The notes beneath the pieces are model-generated. The model was not told where the DNA came from. It did not search any database and saw nothing but the letters and a program-made list of their open reading frames with translations. DNA of 64,000 bases. Source: Nibrella saemangeumensis (GTDB lineage Bacteria; Bacteroidota; Bacteroidia; Cytophagales; Spirosomataceae). Shown here in pieces: positions 9,824 to 18,960 of the stretch; the first letter of the stretch is position 1, and every line of letters begins with the position of its first letter. The position numbers and the translations under genes were made by a program. The stretch lies in contig NZ_BAABHD010000029.1 in assembly GCF_039541915.1 (NCBI RefSeq), forward strand, positions 1 through 64,000. Direction: 5' to 3'.

Positions 9824-9843
9824 GCATCCTTTCAGCCCATACG

Positions 9844-9880
9844 CAAACCCCCGCTTCTGTCCGGAGCGGGGGTTTGTTTT
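9844..9880 (+). terminator. Rho-independent terminator after the nuclease gene
   Basis: Twelve-base perfect stem, CAAACCCCCGCT (9844-9855) and AGCGGGGGTTTG (9865-9876), then TTTT. Confidence 0.88.
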
Positions 9881-9951
9881 GCCGGTACCGGGCAAACACT
9901 TTTCGGATACGCCGGTTTTGTGATAAGTTGCACCCTCATTTCCAAACAACC

Positions 9952-10194
9952 ATGTGGCAGGAAAAAGACAATAAACTCACCCGCGACTTTACCTTTGCCG
10001 ACTTCAGCGAGGCCTTTGCTTTTATGACCCGTGTGGCCTTGCTCGCCGAAAAAATGAACCATCACCCCTGGTGGTCGAACGTATACAACAAAGTGAGCAT
10101 TGAACTGAACACCCACGATGCGGGCGATATTGTCACCGACAAAGACCGTACCCTGGCGGAGGCCATTGATCTGCTGCTGGACGAACGCGAGTAA
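9952..10194 (+). CDS. 4a-hydroxytetrahydrobiopterin dehydratase (PCD/DCoH)
   Basis: Small 80-residue protein that dehydrates the carbinolamine pterin formed by aromatic amino acid hydroxylases, or acts in pterin/moco metabolism. The family motif E-K-x-x-H-H-P is present as EKMNHHP, followed by NVYNKVSIELNTHD with the conserved Asn and His-Asp. The ATG at 9952 gives the normal length; an upstream TTG would add 26 unrelated residues. The stop codon is followed directly by the rsmI start, so the two are co-transcribed. Confidence 0.9.
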   Translation: MWQEKDNKLTRDFTFADFSEAFAFMTRVALLAEKMNHHPWWSNVYNKVSIELNTHDAGDIVTDKDRTLAEAIDLLLDERE

Positions 10195-10923
10195 ATGAAA
10201 CTATACCTTATACCCACCCCCATCGGGAACCTCGAAGACATTACCCTACGGGCTATCAACATCCTGAAAGAGGCCGACGCTATTCTGGCCGAAGATACAC
10301 GCACCTCGGGGGTGCTGCTCAAACACCTGGGCATCAGCAAACCGCTGCATAGCTACCATATCTTCAACGAACACCAAACGGTGCAGCGCATCGTTAACCA
10401 GATAAAGAGCGGCAAAACCGTTGCCCTGGTATCCGATGCCGGTACGCCCGGCATCTCCGACCCCGGTTTCCTGCTGGTGCGCGAATGCCTGAAAAATGAT
10501 ATTCCCGTGGAGTGCCTGCCCGGTCCCACAGCTTTTGTACCGGCGCTGGTGAACTCCGGCCTGCCCGCCGATCGCTTTACCTTCGAGGGGTTTCTGCCGC
10601 ACAAAAAAGGCCGGCAAACACGACTACAGGAGCTGGCAAACGAGGAGCGGACGATGATCTTCTATGAATCGCCCCACCGGCTGCTGAAATCGCTGGAGCA
10701 GTTTAGCCAATACTTTGGTTCCGACCGGCAGGCCAGTGTGTCGCGGGAGTTGACCAAAATCTACGAAGAGACCGTACGGGGCACGTTGCCCGAAATAATT
10801 GCTTACTTTGCCGAAAAAACGATTAAAGGTGAAATTGTCATTGTTGTTCAGGGAAAAGAACCGGAAAAAGGAAAACGCAAACGCGATCGATATACCACCG
10901 AGGAAGAAGACGAGGATGAGTAA
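10195..10923 (+). CDS. rsmI: 16S rRNA (cytidine-1402-2'-O)-methyltransferase
   Basis: SAM-dependent tetrapyrrole-methylase-fold enzyme that methylates the ribose of C1402 in 16S rRNA. Signature stretches are IPTPIGNLEDITLRA at 6-20, EDTRTSG at 33-39, SDAGTPGISDPG at 80-91 and CLPGPTA at 107-113. It is 242 residues long with a charged tail (KGKRKRD then EEEDEDE) beyond the usual fold. It starts immediately after the pterin dehydratase stop and overlaps the next gene by 8 bases (ATGAGTAA). Confidence 0.95.
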   Translation: MKLYLIPTPIGNLEDITLRAINILKEADAILAEDTRTSGVLLKHLGISKPLHSYHIFNEHQTVQRIVNQIKSGKTVALVSDAGTPGISDPGFLLVRECLKNDIPVECLPGPTAFVPALVNSGLPADRFTFEGFLPHKKGRQTRLQELANEERTMIFYESPHRLLKSLEQFSQYFGSDRQASVSRELTKIYEETVRGTLPEIIAYFAEKTIKGEIVIVVQGKEPEKGKRKRDRYTTEEEDEDE

Positions 10924-12121
10924 ACGCTTCCTGCTGTTTATCCATTGCGCCTTATTCAGTAGCCTGACGGCTCTCGCCCAGCCGCTCTCTCCCTCGGCCC
11001 GCATCAGCCTGATTACCGTATCACCGGGTGCCGAGTTGTATTCGTCGTTCGGCCACACCGCTATCCGCGTCTATGACCCCGTCATTGGCGTTGATAAGGT
11101 GTACAATTACGGTACGTTCGACTTCCGGACCGATAACTTTTACCTGAAATTCATGCAGGGCACGCTCCCCTATCAGCTATCGGTATCGGATATGTCTACG
11201 ATGGTGTACGGGTCGCAGTACGAAAACCGGTCGGTGAAAGAACAGGTGCTCAATCTCTCCATGGCGCAGCGGCAGCGGCTGTCGGATCTGCTGGAGACGA
11301 ATTACCTGCCCGAGAACCGCTCGTACCGCTATAAGTTCTACTACGACAACTGTTCGAGTCGCCCGCGGGATATTATCGCGAAAGCGGCCGCCGACAGCAT
11401 CAAATTCTCGCAATCGTTCAATCTGGGCACTAAGTCGTTCCGGGAGTGGATGAACGATTACCTGGGCAATCAGCCCTGGGCGCGTTTTGGGATGAACGTT
11501 GGCCTGGGCCGGCCCTCCGACGAAACGGCGTCGGATTACCAGGAGATGTTTCTCCCCGAAAACCTGTACCAGCAGTTTGCCCATGCCACCATTCTCCAGC
11601 CCGACGGCCGGCCGGCTCCGCTGGTTACGGCCGACCAGACGGTGTTCCAAGCAATCCAGACCAATCAGCCCCCCACTCCGTTCTACGCAACGCCCGAGTT
11701 TGTCTTTGGTATGGTGTTGCTGGTGGTTCTAATTCTCACGGGTCGCCAACTCCGCCGGCGGCAGTCCGGCTATTGGCTTGACCGGGTGCTGTTTGGCTTT
11801 GCGGGTATCTGCGGCTGGGTGCTGCTGCTGCTTTGGGTGGCCACCGACCACGGCGTTACGGCCTGGAATCCATCACTGGTCTGGCTGCCGCCGTTTCATA
11901 TGCCGTTAATTTTTTGGGCCACGCAACCGGGGCACCCCAAACGCACGGTCAACTATTTCCGGGTAACCTTTGCGCTGGCGCTCATCTCGCTGATCCTGTA
12001 CGGGGCCAATGTGCCGGGGCAGGCCGATTCGCTGTTTATCCTGACGCTCCTGGTCCGGTGCGCTTACCATATGTTTATTACCCATAAAGCTCAACAGCCG
12101 GTGCTGACCAATGCAGCCTGA
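10916..12121 (+). CDS. DUF4105 (Lnb N-terminal periplasmic domain) membrane protein
   Basis: Envelope protein of 401 residues. A signal peptide (about 1-22, ending ALAQ) is followed by a periplasmic DUF4105 domain with the conserved YSSFGHTAIRV and KVYNYGTFDF stretches and FYYDNCSSRPRD, which contains Cys and Asp residues typical of NlpC/P60-like folds. Four membrane helices fill the C-terminus (about 262-395). The start ATG at 10916 overlaps the rsmI stop. The biochemical role is unproven; domain similarity suggests a peptidase- or acyltransferase-like envelope function. Confidence 0.82.
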   Translation: MSKRFLLFIHCALFSSLTALAQPLSPSARISLITVSPGAELYSSFGHTAIRVYDPVIGVDKVYNYGTFDFRTDNFYLKFMQGTLPYQLSVSDMSTMVYGSQYENRSVKEQVLNLSMAQRQRLSDLLETNYLPENRSYRYKFYYDNCSSRPRDIIAKAAADSIKFSQSFNLGTKSFREWMNDYLGNQPWARFGMNVGLGRPSDETASDYQEMFLPENLYQQFAHATILQPDGRPAPLVTADQTVFQAIQTNQPPTPFYATPEFVFGMVLLVVLILTGRQLRRRQSGYWLDRVLFGFAGICGWVLLLLWVATDHGVTAWNPSLVWLPPFHMPLIFWATQPGHPKRTVNYFRVTFALALISLILYGANVPGQADSLFILTLLVRCAYHMFITHKAQQPVLTNAA

Positions 12122-12138
12122 GCGTCAACTCCTTTTTT

Positions 12139-12939
12139 ATGAATGACCTGAATTCGCTGACCCAACAACTTAGTCTCATTTCCAAACAGGCAGGTGAGTT
12201 TATCCGGCAGGAGCGGCTCTCGTTCAGCCTGGAATCCATTGAATACAAGGACGTCAACAACCTGGTTTCCTACGTGGATAAGGAAGCCGAGAAACTCTTG
12301 GTCGAGCACCTGAGTAAGCTGTTGCCGGAAGCCGGTTTCATTACCGAAGAAGGCACGACCGGCCAGCTCGCCGACCGCAACGGGCTGAACTGGGTAATCG
12401 ATCCGCTCGACGGCACCGCCAATTTCATCCACAACGTTCCCATGTACTGCGTCAGCGTTGGGCTCATCGACAAAGGCCGGACCATTGCCGGCGTCATTTA
12501 CGACATCAACCGCGACGAGTGCTACTCGGCCTACGAAGGCGGGGGCTCGTGGCGCGACGGGCAGCGTATCCGGGTATCCCCCGTGAAGAACCTGAACGAG
12601 AGTATGCTGGCTACCGGCTTTCCCTACACCCGCTTCGACCGGATGCACCGCTACCTCAAGATCCTGGAGACACTGATGCAGAAAACCCACGGCCTGCGCC
12701 GGATGGGTTCGGCGGCCCTCGATCTGGCCTACGTGGCCTGCGGCCGCTTCGAAGCGTTCTATGAATTCAACCTCAACTCCTGGGATATGGCCGCCGGCGT
12801 GCTGCTGGTCAAAGAAGCAGGCGGCATCGTCACCGACTTCCACGGGGGAGACGAATTTCTGTTCCGGGGCGACGTTATTGCCGGCTGCGCCATGCAACCG
12901 GAGCTACTGGAAGAGATACGGAGTTTTTGGGAAGATTAA
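12139..12939 (+). CDS. Inositol monophosphatase family protein
   Basis: Mg-dependent, Li-sensitive phosphatase fold, 266 residues. Metal ligands are E70-E71 in ITEEG, D88-P-L-D91-G-T in WVIDPLDGT and D216 in SWDMAAG, with the usual KEAGG loop after it. Members act on inositol phosphates, 3'-phosphoadenosine phosphates or related sugar phosphates, and SuhB-type members also help rRNA transcription; the substrate cannot be decided here. It lies 17 bases after the DUF4105 gene and probably belongs to the same transcript. Confidence 0.92.
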   Translation: MNDLNSLTQQLSLISKQAGEFIRQERLSFSLESIEYKDVNNLVSYVDKEAEKLLVEHLSKLLPEAGFITEEGTTGQLADRNGLNWVIDPLDGTANFIHNVPMYCVSVGLIDKGRTIAGVIYDINRDECYSAYEGGGSWRDGQRIRVSPVKNLNESMLATGFPYTRFDRMHRYLKILETLMQKTHGLRRMGSAALDLAYVACGRFEAFYEFNLNSWDMAAGVLLVKEAGGIVTDFHGGDEFLFRGDVIAGCAMQPELLEEIRSFWED

Positions 12940-12950
12940 CTTTTTGTTCC

Positions 12951-13051
12951 AGGTTTCATGTTTCAAGTTGTTGAGCAACTCCCTAACTTGAAACGGCACC
13001 GCTTCGGCGGTCCGACGGCCGCCCGGCTGAAACTTGAAACTTCAAACTATT
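12951..13051 (+). repeat. Intergenic degenerate repeat with TTTCAAGTT/AACTTGAAAC units
   Basis: The gap between the phosphatase and the BstA-like gene is made of alternating TTTCAAGTT, AACTTGAAAC and AAACTTGAAAC units around a GC-rich core (13000-13025) that folds as ACCGCTTCGGCGGT. It ends one base before the next ATG. The role is unknown; it is not a classical terminator because it lacks a T run. Confidence 0.5.
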
Positions 13052-13600
13052 ATGCAGGACATCGACATACTCCGCTACCCGATCGGGAAATTTGCCCCGG
13101 CTCAGACCTATACGTTTGAGCAGACTGAAGCCGACATTCAGCAGATTGCTCACCTGCCTAAAAAACTCACCGACCTGGTGGGCAAATGGGGCGACGACCG
13201 GCTGGATACACCCTACCGCCCCGACGGCTGGACCGTCCGGATGCTGGTCCACCATATTGTTGACAGTCATATTAACGCCTACGTACGTACCAAGCTGGCG
13301 CTGACGGAAGATAACCCGACCATCAAACCCTACAAAGAAGCCGAATGGGCGAAACTGCCCGATTCGCTGCTGACGATTGCGCCGTCGCTGGTCATCCTCA
13401 GCAATCTGCATCTCCGCTGGGCCACCATTCTGGAGTCGCTGGCCGAGACCGATCTGCAGCGGACGTACCACCACCCCGAGAACGGTCGTGACTTTTCGCT
13501 GAACCAGGTCATTGCGATGTACGCCTGGCATGGCGAGCACCACTACCAGCATATCTACCAGCTGGCGGCCCGGAACAATTGGCTGGAGCACGTGGTTTAG
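13052..13600 (+). CDS. BstA/YfiT-like DinB-fold thiol transferase
   Basis: DinB four-helix metalloprotein, 182 residues. H67, H160 and H164 match, in number and spacing, the three histidines known to bind nickel in Bacillus subtilis YfiT (bacillithiol transferase BstA). The local motifs are VHHIVDSH and AWHGEHHYQHI. The likely role is conjugation of bacillithiol to electrophiles; Bacteroidota are known bacillithiol producers, but no bsh genes lie in this window. ATG at 13052 is preferred over a TTG 18 bases earlier that lies inside the intergenic repeat. Confidence 0.87.
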   Translation: MQDIDILRYPIGKFAPAQTYTFEQTEADIQQIAHLPKKLTDLVGKWGDDRLDTPYRPDGWTVRMLVHHIVDSHINAYVRTKLALTEDNPTIKPYKEAEWAKLPDSLLTIAPSLVILSNLHLRWATILESLAETDLQRTYHHPENGRDFSLNQVIAMYAWHGEHHYQHIYQLAARNNWLEHVV

Positions 13601-13664
13601 TATATGTTGCCGATACTATGATGGACTAATCATTTGCGGCAGGTAGCGGTGACGATGCGAATAT

Positions 13665-13838
13665 ATGCTTGAACAGATCATCATAGGGCTTGTTTTTCTG
13701 GCTGCGCTGGCTTTTCTGGGCCGTCGGGGATGGAAAAGCTTCTTTACCAGGAAAGACGGCTGTGCCAAAGGTTGTGGATGCGATACAGCTGCGCCCGCTC
13801 GCACAAACCAGCAATCCGATAAAGCGTCAGTCTGGTAG
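13665..13838 (+). CDS. FeoB-associated Cys-rich membrane protein
   Basis: A 57-residue protein that is easy to miss. It has one N-terminal membrane helix (residues 3-19), a basic stretch RRGWKSFFTRK, then a cysteine cluster CAKGCGC at 33-39 and a polar tail. Layout and size match the FeoB-associated Cys-rich family found beside ferrous iron transporters. No feoA/feoB is visible in the neighbourhood, so the iron role is unsupported locally. The start ATG at 13665 and stop TAG at 13836-13838 are clear. It precedes the DUF4403 gene by 37 bases. Confidence 0.78.
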   Translation: MLEQIIIGLVFLAALAFLGRRGWKSFFTRKDGCAKGCGCDTAAPARTNQQSDKASVW

Positions 13839-13875
13839 ACCCTCGCTTTTCTTTTCCGAAGTACTCAACATTGTT

Positions 13876-15294
13876 ATGGACACCGATAGACGCGTGTACC
13901 GGTCCGGCAGCATGCTGCTGGTCGGCTTATGTCTGCTAATTACGATAGGAAGCCTGCCCTCCTGCCGGAAAGTAAAGCCTCAACGGCCTGAAATCACCGA
14001 TTTTGACGACTCCCTTACGGTAGGTAATTCCTACGTCAGTTCGCCCATCATCATTGAAATAGCCGACCTCGAAAAGAAAATTAATGATAAACTGAAGATC
14101 GTACTGGTTAGTGAACGTAACCTGAAGAATGAAAAGCTCAGAAAGCTTGACCTGAAGGTCGAGCGGTCCGGCCCCATTAAACTCTCCTACGATGGACATA
14201 AGATGAGCTTCAGTGCTCCCCTGACCATCTATCTGAATAATCCACTCCGGTTAAGTAAAAAAACTGATCCGGACCGGGAGCCTTTCTGCATCATGGACGT
14301 TCGTTTTCAGAGTCCGCTAAACGTACGAAACGACTGGCGCGTTCAGACCAAATCGACATTCTACAAATACGAATGGGTGAAGCCGCCGTCGCTGAAAGTT
14401 CTCGGGATTAATATCCCGGTGGTGAAGACGGTAGAGAACCTCATTGAAAAAAACAAAGACAGCATTGAAGTTGCCATAGACCGGGCCGTATACCAGAACC
14501 TGCGGCTCGACCGGTCGTTGCGGAAGGTCTGGCAGGATATTCAAAAACCCCTGTTGATTCACAAGAAAATAGATTCTGTCTGGCTGATTCCGAAGCCCTA
14601 CCGGGTGCAGGTAGCGCCCCTGAGCGGTAACCAGCAAAACCTGGTGTTACCCATCCGGATCTTTCTGAAGATTGGCTCGGCCCTCGGTCCCCGGCCACAG
14701 TACGCCCTGTCTGGCAAGCTGCCCAGGCTCGAACGGGTAAAGTCCCTGGCTATGGTCAGTGATCTGAATATGCTGACAAGCATCTATTACGAAGACCTCA
14801 ATAAGATTCTGGCGAAGGAGATCAAGGATGAGAAGCTGAAAGTTGCCGGCCATATGCTAAAGGTCAAAAAAGCCAGGGTGTACGGCGGAGGAAAAACGCT
14901 GATTGTAGAGACGGAAGTGGGCGGAGCCGTAAAAGGAACGCTCTTTTTCCGGGGCCGCCCGGAATTTGACACTACCCATCAGATGCTGATGGTCAAGCAT
15001 ATCGACTACGATGTCCTGACGGAAGAACTCTTGCTATCAACGGCCGACTGGCTCTTGCACGATACGGTGAAAGATACGTTACAGAGCCTGCTGAACGTTC
15101 CGCTACGAAGCCAGCTCAATCAGCTTCCGGACAAGGTCGAGCTTGCCTTTGCCCGCAGTAAAGCGGGCAGAAAAGCCGCTATTGGTATCAATCAGTTTAG
15201 GCTGGTACCCCGACAGATCGCTATCCGGCCCAACAGTATCGATATATTGCTTCATCTCGACGCGAAAGTCAATCTGTCGGTCAAACGATTATGA
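13876..15294 (+). CDS. DUF4403 family lipoprotein
   Basis: Predicted lipoprotein of 472 residues: hydrophobic leader from about 13, lipobox ending at C30 (SLPSC), then a long soluble region with alternating charged beta strands. Conserved-looking stretches such as SSPIIIEIADLEKKIN and the C-terminal DILLHLDAKV fit DUF4403, a Bacteroidota/Proteobacteria family thought to contain lipid-binding SMP/BPI-like domains. The function is unproven; lipid transfer between membranes is the usual guess. ATG 13876 is chosen, with ATG 13912 also keeping the leader. The stop overlaps the 5' region of corA. Confidence 0.8.
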   Translation: MDTDRRVYRSGSMLLVGLCLLITIGSLPSCRKVKPQRPEITDFDDSLTVGNSYVSSPIIIEIADLEKKINDKLKIVLVSERNLKNEKLRKLDLKVERSGPIKLSYDGHKMSFSAPLTIYLNNPLRLSKKTDPDREPFCIMDVRFQSPLNVRNDWRVQTKSTFYKYEWVKPPSLKVLGINIPVVKTVENLIEKNKDSIEVAIDRAVYQNLRLDRSLRKVWQDIQKPLLIHKKIDSVWLIPKPYRVQVAPLSGNQQNLVLPIRIFLKIGSALGPRPQYALSGKLPRLERVKSLAMVSDLNMLTSIYYEDLNKILAKEIKDEKLKVAGHMLKVKKARVYGGGKTLIVETEVGGAVKGTLFFRGRPEFDTTHQMLMVKHIDYDVLTEELLLSTADWLLHDTVKDTLQSLLNVPLRSQLNQLPDKVELAFARSKAGRKAAIGINQFRLVPRQIAIRPNSIDILLHLDAKVNLSVKRL

Positions 15295-15357
15295 CATCTT
15301 CGAGCCAGGCAGTAGATATTTGCCCCGGCACCCTCGTTCCGGTAACCCCAATCCGGT

Positions 15358-15365
15358 TATATTTG
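15358..15365 (+). promoter_or_regulatory. Likely -7 element for corA
   Basis: TATATTTG is an exact TAnnTTTG match, 24 bases before ATG 15390. It favours that start over ATG 15291. Confidence 0.45.
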
Positions 15366-15389
15366 AACGCGCCAATTTTGCAACACCCT

Positions 15390-16469
15390 ATGGCCAGACG
15401 GCGGAAGCACCTCTACAAACAGAAGTTGGGTACCTCGCCCGGCACCCTGACCTATATTGGCCAGGACATTGAGCACGAGACCCGGATCCGACGCATCCAG
15501 TACAACGAAGCAACCTATGAGATTGATGACTCCGGCAAACTGAGCCACTGCCGGTTGCCGTCCGCCGAGAATTCCCTCATCACCTGGATCAGTGTGGATG
15601 GCATTCACGAGCCGAAGGTAATCGAATCCCTGGGCCAGCAGTTCCGGCTGCACCGGCTCATGCTGGAGGACATCCTGAACACGCTGCAGAAACCGAAGCT
15701 GGAGCAGTATGACGAAGATACGCTGTTTGTAACCATAAAAATGCTCCGCTACAACGCCACCGTGCAGGAGGTAGACACCGAACATATCAGTTTTGTCCTG
15801 GGGCGGCAATACCTGCTCTCTTTTCAGGAAGAACGCGAAGGCGATATTTTCCAACCTGTGTTGAAGCGCATTGTAGAGTCGGCCGGCAAAACCCGGCGAA
15901 ATGGTCCCGACTACCTGCTGTATGCGCTGATGGACCTAGTTGTCGATAATTACTTCATGGTGCTGGAGCAAATTGGCAGTGATCTTGAAGATATAGAAGA
16001 TCGTATTGTTCAGAATTCCGCCGGGCAGCCAACTTTAGCCAGTCTGTACGGCCTGAAGCGTGAGCTGGCAGTGATTCGCCGGGCGATCTGGCCTCTCCGC
16101 GATATGCTGGGGCTGCTCATCCGCGAAGAGTCTCCCCTGATGAAGGCAAATACAAATCCGTACCTGCGCGACCTGTACGACCATGTGATGCAGGTTCTCG
16201 AAACAATTGAATCCTACCGCGAACTCATGGCCAGCCTGCTCGACGTGTATTTATCGACGGTGAGCAATCGCATGAATTCTGTGATGAAAACGCTGACCAT
16301 CTTTTCGGCTATTTTCATGCCACTAACGTTCATTGCGGGGATCTACGGTATGAACTTCGATGTAATGCCCGAACTCCGCGACCCGCTCGGTTATTACAAG
16401 ATCTGGATTTTTATGGGCCTCCTGGCCGTTGTGATGATTATCTATTTCCGACGCCGGGGGTGGATGTAA
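15390..16469 (+). CDS. corA: CorA-type magnesium/cobalt channel
   Basis: Pentameric inner-membrane channel for Mg2+ (and Co2+/Ni2+). It has a long cytosolic alpha/beta N-domain, a stalk helix and two C-terminal membrane helices. The diagnostic GMN sequence is at residues 320-322 (YGMNFD), and the short second helix ends in RRRGWM. With the start at 15390 it has 359 residues; an in-frame ATG at 15291 overlaps the DUF4403 gene and would add 33 residues of low plausibility. It sits 10 bases before murF-alr. Confidence 0.93.
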   Translation: MARRRKHLYKQKLGTSPGTLTYIGQDIEHETRIRRIQYNEATYEIDDSGKLSHCRLPSAENSLITWISVDGIHEPKVIESLGQQFRLHRLMLEDILNTLQKPKLEQYDEDTLFVTIKMLRYNATVQEVDTEHISFVLGRQYLLSFQEEREGDIFQPVLKRIVESAGKTRRNGPDYLLYALMDLVVDNYFMVLEQIGSDLEDIEDRIVQNSAGQPTLASLYGLKRELAVIRRAIWPLRDMLGLLIREESPLMKANTNPYLRDLYDHVMQVLETIESYRELMASLLDVYLSTVSNRMNSVMKTLTIFSAIFMPLTFIAGIYGMNFDVMPELRDPLGYYKIWIFMGLLAVVMIIYFRRRGWM

Positions 16470-16479
16470 TGCAAAGTGT

Positions 16480-18945
16480 ATGACTTCCGAAGACTTAACC
16501 CTTGATGCACTATACTGGGTAACCGACAGCCGGCAGGTAATTGTGCCGGAGAAGAGCGTTTTTTTTGCCATCCGGGGCGACCACCACGACGGTCACGATT
16601 ATATAGGTGAGCTATACCAAAAAGGCGTCCGCCAGTTTGTGGTGGAGTCGCCGGCCCTCAATCCGGAGCGCAAAGCAGCCTTTACCGGTTACCCCGACGC
16701 TCAGTTTACCGAGGTAGACAGCAGCCTGAAAACACTCCAGCAGCTAGCCGCTCAGCACCGCAGCCGGTTCCGGATTCCGGTGATCGGGATTACCGGTAGT
16801 AACGGCAAAACCATTGTGAAGGAGTGGCTGTCGCAGTTGCTGGCCAATAGTTACGTCATTGCCAAAAGCCCGAAAAGTTATAACTCACAGGTGGGCGTGC
16901 CGCTGTCGGTCCGGCAGCTGAACGAAACCCATACGCTGGGTATTTTTGAGGCCGGTATCTCCCGGCCCCACGAAATGCAGGCACTGCAGCCCATTGTAAA
17001 CCCTACGCTGGGCATTTTCACCAACATTGGTACGGCCCACGACGAAGGATTCCGCAGCCGGAAACAAAAGGTAGCCGAAAAGCTTCGTCTGTTTACCCAG
17101 GCCGAAACGCTGATCTACCGCAAAGATTACACCGACATTGACGAAGAAATTAACCTGCTGCTGCGGGCCGTCAACCCCACCATCCGCTTAATCCACTGGT
17201 CGCTCCGTACCGACAAAGCGGCTCCAGTCACCAATGCCGTCTACCAGGCGCAGGTAAAAGACGAGTGGCTGACGCTCACCGCCGAACACGGCCATTGGCG
17301 GCTACGCCTTCCGTTTACCGACCCGGCTTCGGTGGAGAACATCATCCACTGCGTGGTGGCCATGCTCACGCTGGGAATGCTGGACGAAAGCCGCCTGCAG
17401 AGCCGCCTGAACCGCCTGCGGCCGGTCTCCATGCGCCTGGAACTGAAAGAAGCGCTGAACGGCTGCATGGTCATTGATGACTCGTATAACAACGACGTAG
17501 CCGGCCTGCAACTGGCGCTTAATTTTCTGAATCAACAGGTGAACCGCGACCGCAAAGTGGTTATTCTGTCGGACGTGCTGCAATCGGGCCAGCGGGAAGA
17601 CGAGCTGTACCGGCAGATAGGCCGACTGATTACCGAGCAGGGTGTCAGCCAGTTTATCGGCATCGGGCCGGTAATCGGGCGCAATGCGGATTCGTTTACC
17701 GCCTTACCCGACGCCCCAGACTGTCTGTTTTATGCCGGCACCGATCAGTTTCTGGCGCAATTTCCGCTTAATCGCCTGCAGGACAGTGTAATTCTGGTCA
17801 AGGGAGCGCGCTCGTTTTCGTTTGAGCGGATTGTCAACCGGCTGCAACGGAAGGTACACGGCACGGTGCTGGAGATCAACCTGGATGCGCTCACGCATAA
17901 TCTTAATTACTACCGCAGCAAGGTAGGTACTGGCACAAAGATCATGGTGATGGTAAAAGCCTTTGCCTACGGCAGTGGCAGCGCCGAAGTGGCTCAACTG
18001 CTTCAGTTCCACCGGGTCGACTATCTGGCGGTGGCCTACGCCGACGAGGGCGTTTCTCTGCGGCAGAACGGTATTGACCGGCCCATTATGGTCATGAACC
18101 CCGCGCCCGAAACCTTCCGGACACTGGTGGAACACAACCTGGAGCCGGAACTGTACAGCGCCCGCGTCCTGAAAGAATTTGGTGACTTTGCCACCACTGG
18201 GGCGGTGAAGATTCACCTGAAACTCGACACGGGTATGCACCGGCTCGGCTTTTTACCCAACGATTTGCCGGACGTAATTACCTACCTGAAAGCCCGCCCC
18301 AACCTGCGGGTAGCCTCTGTATTCAGTCATCTTGTCGGGGCCGACGAAGCGCAGTTTAATTCGTTTTCGAGAGAGCAGTACGAGCGGTTTATTGCCGGAG
18401 CCGCAACCCTGGAAAACGGTCTCGGCTACCGCCCCATCCGGCACCTGCTTAATTCGGCCGGGATTGTGCGTTTCCCGGAGTTCAGGCTGGATATGGTACG
18501 CGTTGGAATTGGTCTGTACGGAGTAGAAGCCAGCCAGCTGGAACGGGCGCAGGTCCGGCCCGTCGGTACCCTGAAAACTGTCATCAGCCAGATCAAAGAG
18601 CTGAAAGCAGGTGAAACGGTTGGTTACAGCCGCCGGGGGGTACTGGACCACGACGCCCGTATTGCCACCATTGCCCTGGGCTACGCCGACGGCTACGACC
18701 GACGGCTGGGCAACGGAGTAGGGCAGGTAGCTGTCGATGGCGTGCTATGCCCTACCGTCGGCAACGTGTGCATGGATATGACCATGATCGACGTGACCAG
18801 CACCACCGCGCTGGAGGGTGATGAGGTAATCGTGTTCGGAGCCGAGGTGCCTATTACCACCCTCGCCGGCCAGATCGGCACCATTCCGTATGAGATACTC
18901 ACCGGGGTAAGCGAACGGGTAAAGCGGGTATTTTATAAAGAATAG
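16480..18945 (+). CDS. Bifunctional MurF ligase / alanine racemase
   Basis: Natural fusion of two peptidoglycan enzymes, 821 residues. The N-terminal half (about 1-455) is UDP-MurNAc-tripeptide:D-Ala-D-Ala ligase, with the ATP loop GITGSNGKT at 103-111 and the EAGISRPHEMQ and DDSYNNDVAG motifs. The C-terminal half (about 460-821) is PLP-dependent alanine racemase, with EINLDALTHN, the Schiff-base lysine K493 in MVKAFAYG, and VGNVCMDMTMID near the end. It makes D-alanine and then uses D-Ala-D-Ala. The fusion is a known trait of Bacteroidota. The PLP motif reads AFAYG rather than the common ANAYG, which is a tolerated variation in this group. Confidence 0.96.
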   Translation: MTSEDLTLDALYWVTDSRQVIVPEKSVFFAIRGDHHDGHDYIGELYQKGVRQFVVESPALNPERKAAFTGYPDAQFTEVDSSLKTLQQLAAQHRSRFRIPVIGITGSNGKTIVKEWLSQLLANSYVIAKSPKSYNSQVGVPLSVRQLNETHTLGIFEAGISRPHEMQALQPIVNPTLGIFTNIGTAHDEGFRSRKQKVAEKLRLFTQAETLIYRKDYTDIDEEINLLLRAVNPTIRLIHWSLRTDKAAPVTNAVYQAQVKDEWLTLTAEHGHWRLRLPFTDPASVENIIHCVVAMLTLGMLDESRLQSRLNRLRPVSMRLELKEALNGCMVIDDSYNNDVAGLQLALNFLNQQVNRDRKVVILSDVLQSGQREDELYRQIGRLITEQGVSQFIGIGPVIGRNADSFTALPDAPDCLFYAGTDQFLAQFPLNRLQDSVILVKGARSFSFERIVNRLQRKVHGTVLEINLDALTHNLNYYRSKVGTGTKIMVMVKAFAYGSGSAEVAQLLQFHRVDYLAVAYADEGVSLRQNGIDRPIMVMNPAPETFRTLVEHNLEPELYSARVLKEFGDFATTGAVKIHLKLDTGMHRLGFLPNDLPDVITYLKARPNLRVASVFSHLVGADEAQFNSFSREQYERFIAGAATLENGLGYRPIRHLLNSAGIVRFPEFRLDMVRVGIGLYGVEASQLERAQVRPVGTLKTVISQIKELKAGETVGYSRRGVLDHDARIATIALGYADGYDRRLGNGVGQVAVDGVLCPTVGNVCMDMTMIDVTSTTALEGDEVIVFGAEVPITTLAGQIGTIPYEILTGVSERVKRVFYKE

Positions 18946-18960
18946 TATATCGACAGCTTC

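Noticed and set aside
10799..10915. Upstream extension of the DUF4105 gene
   Set aside because: It would overlap rsmI by 125 bases and bury the signal peptide. The ATG at 10916 gives a clean leader.
13000..13025. Terminator between the phosphatase and BstA-like genes
   Set aside because: The GC-rich hairpin is short and has no T run; it sits inside a repeat tract.
13690..13875. Upstream extension of the DUF4403 gene
   Set aside because: The frame there overlaps the FeoB-associated-like gene in another frame and would hide the lipoprotein leader.
15291..15389. Upstream start of corA
   Set aside because: The extra 33 residues are not conserved-looking, and the TATATTTG promoter lies inside them.
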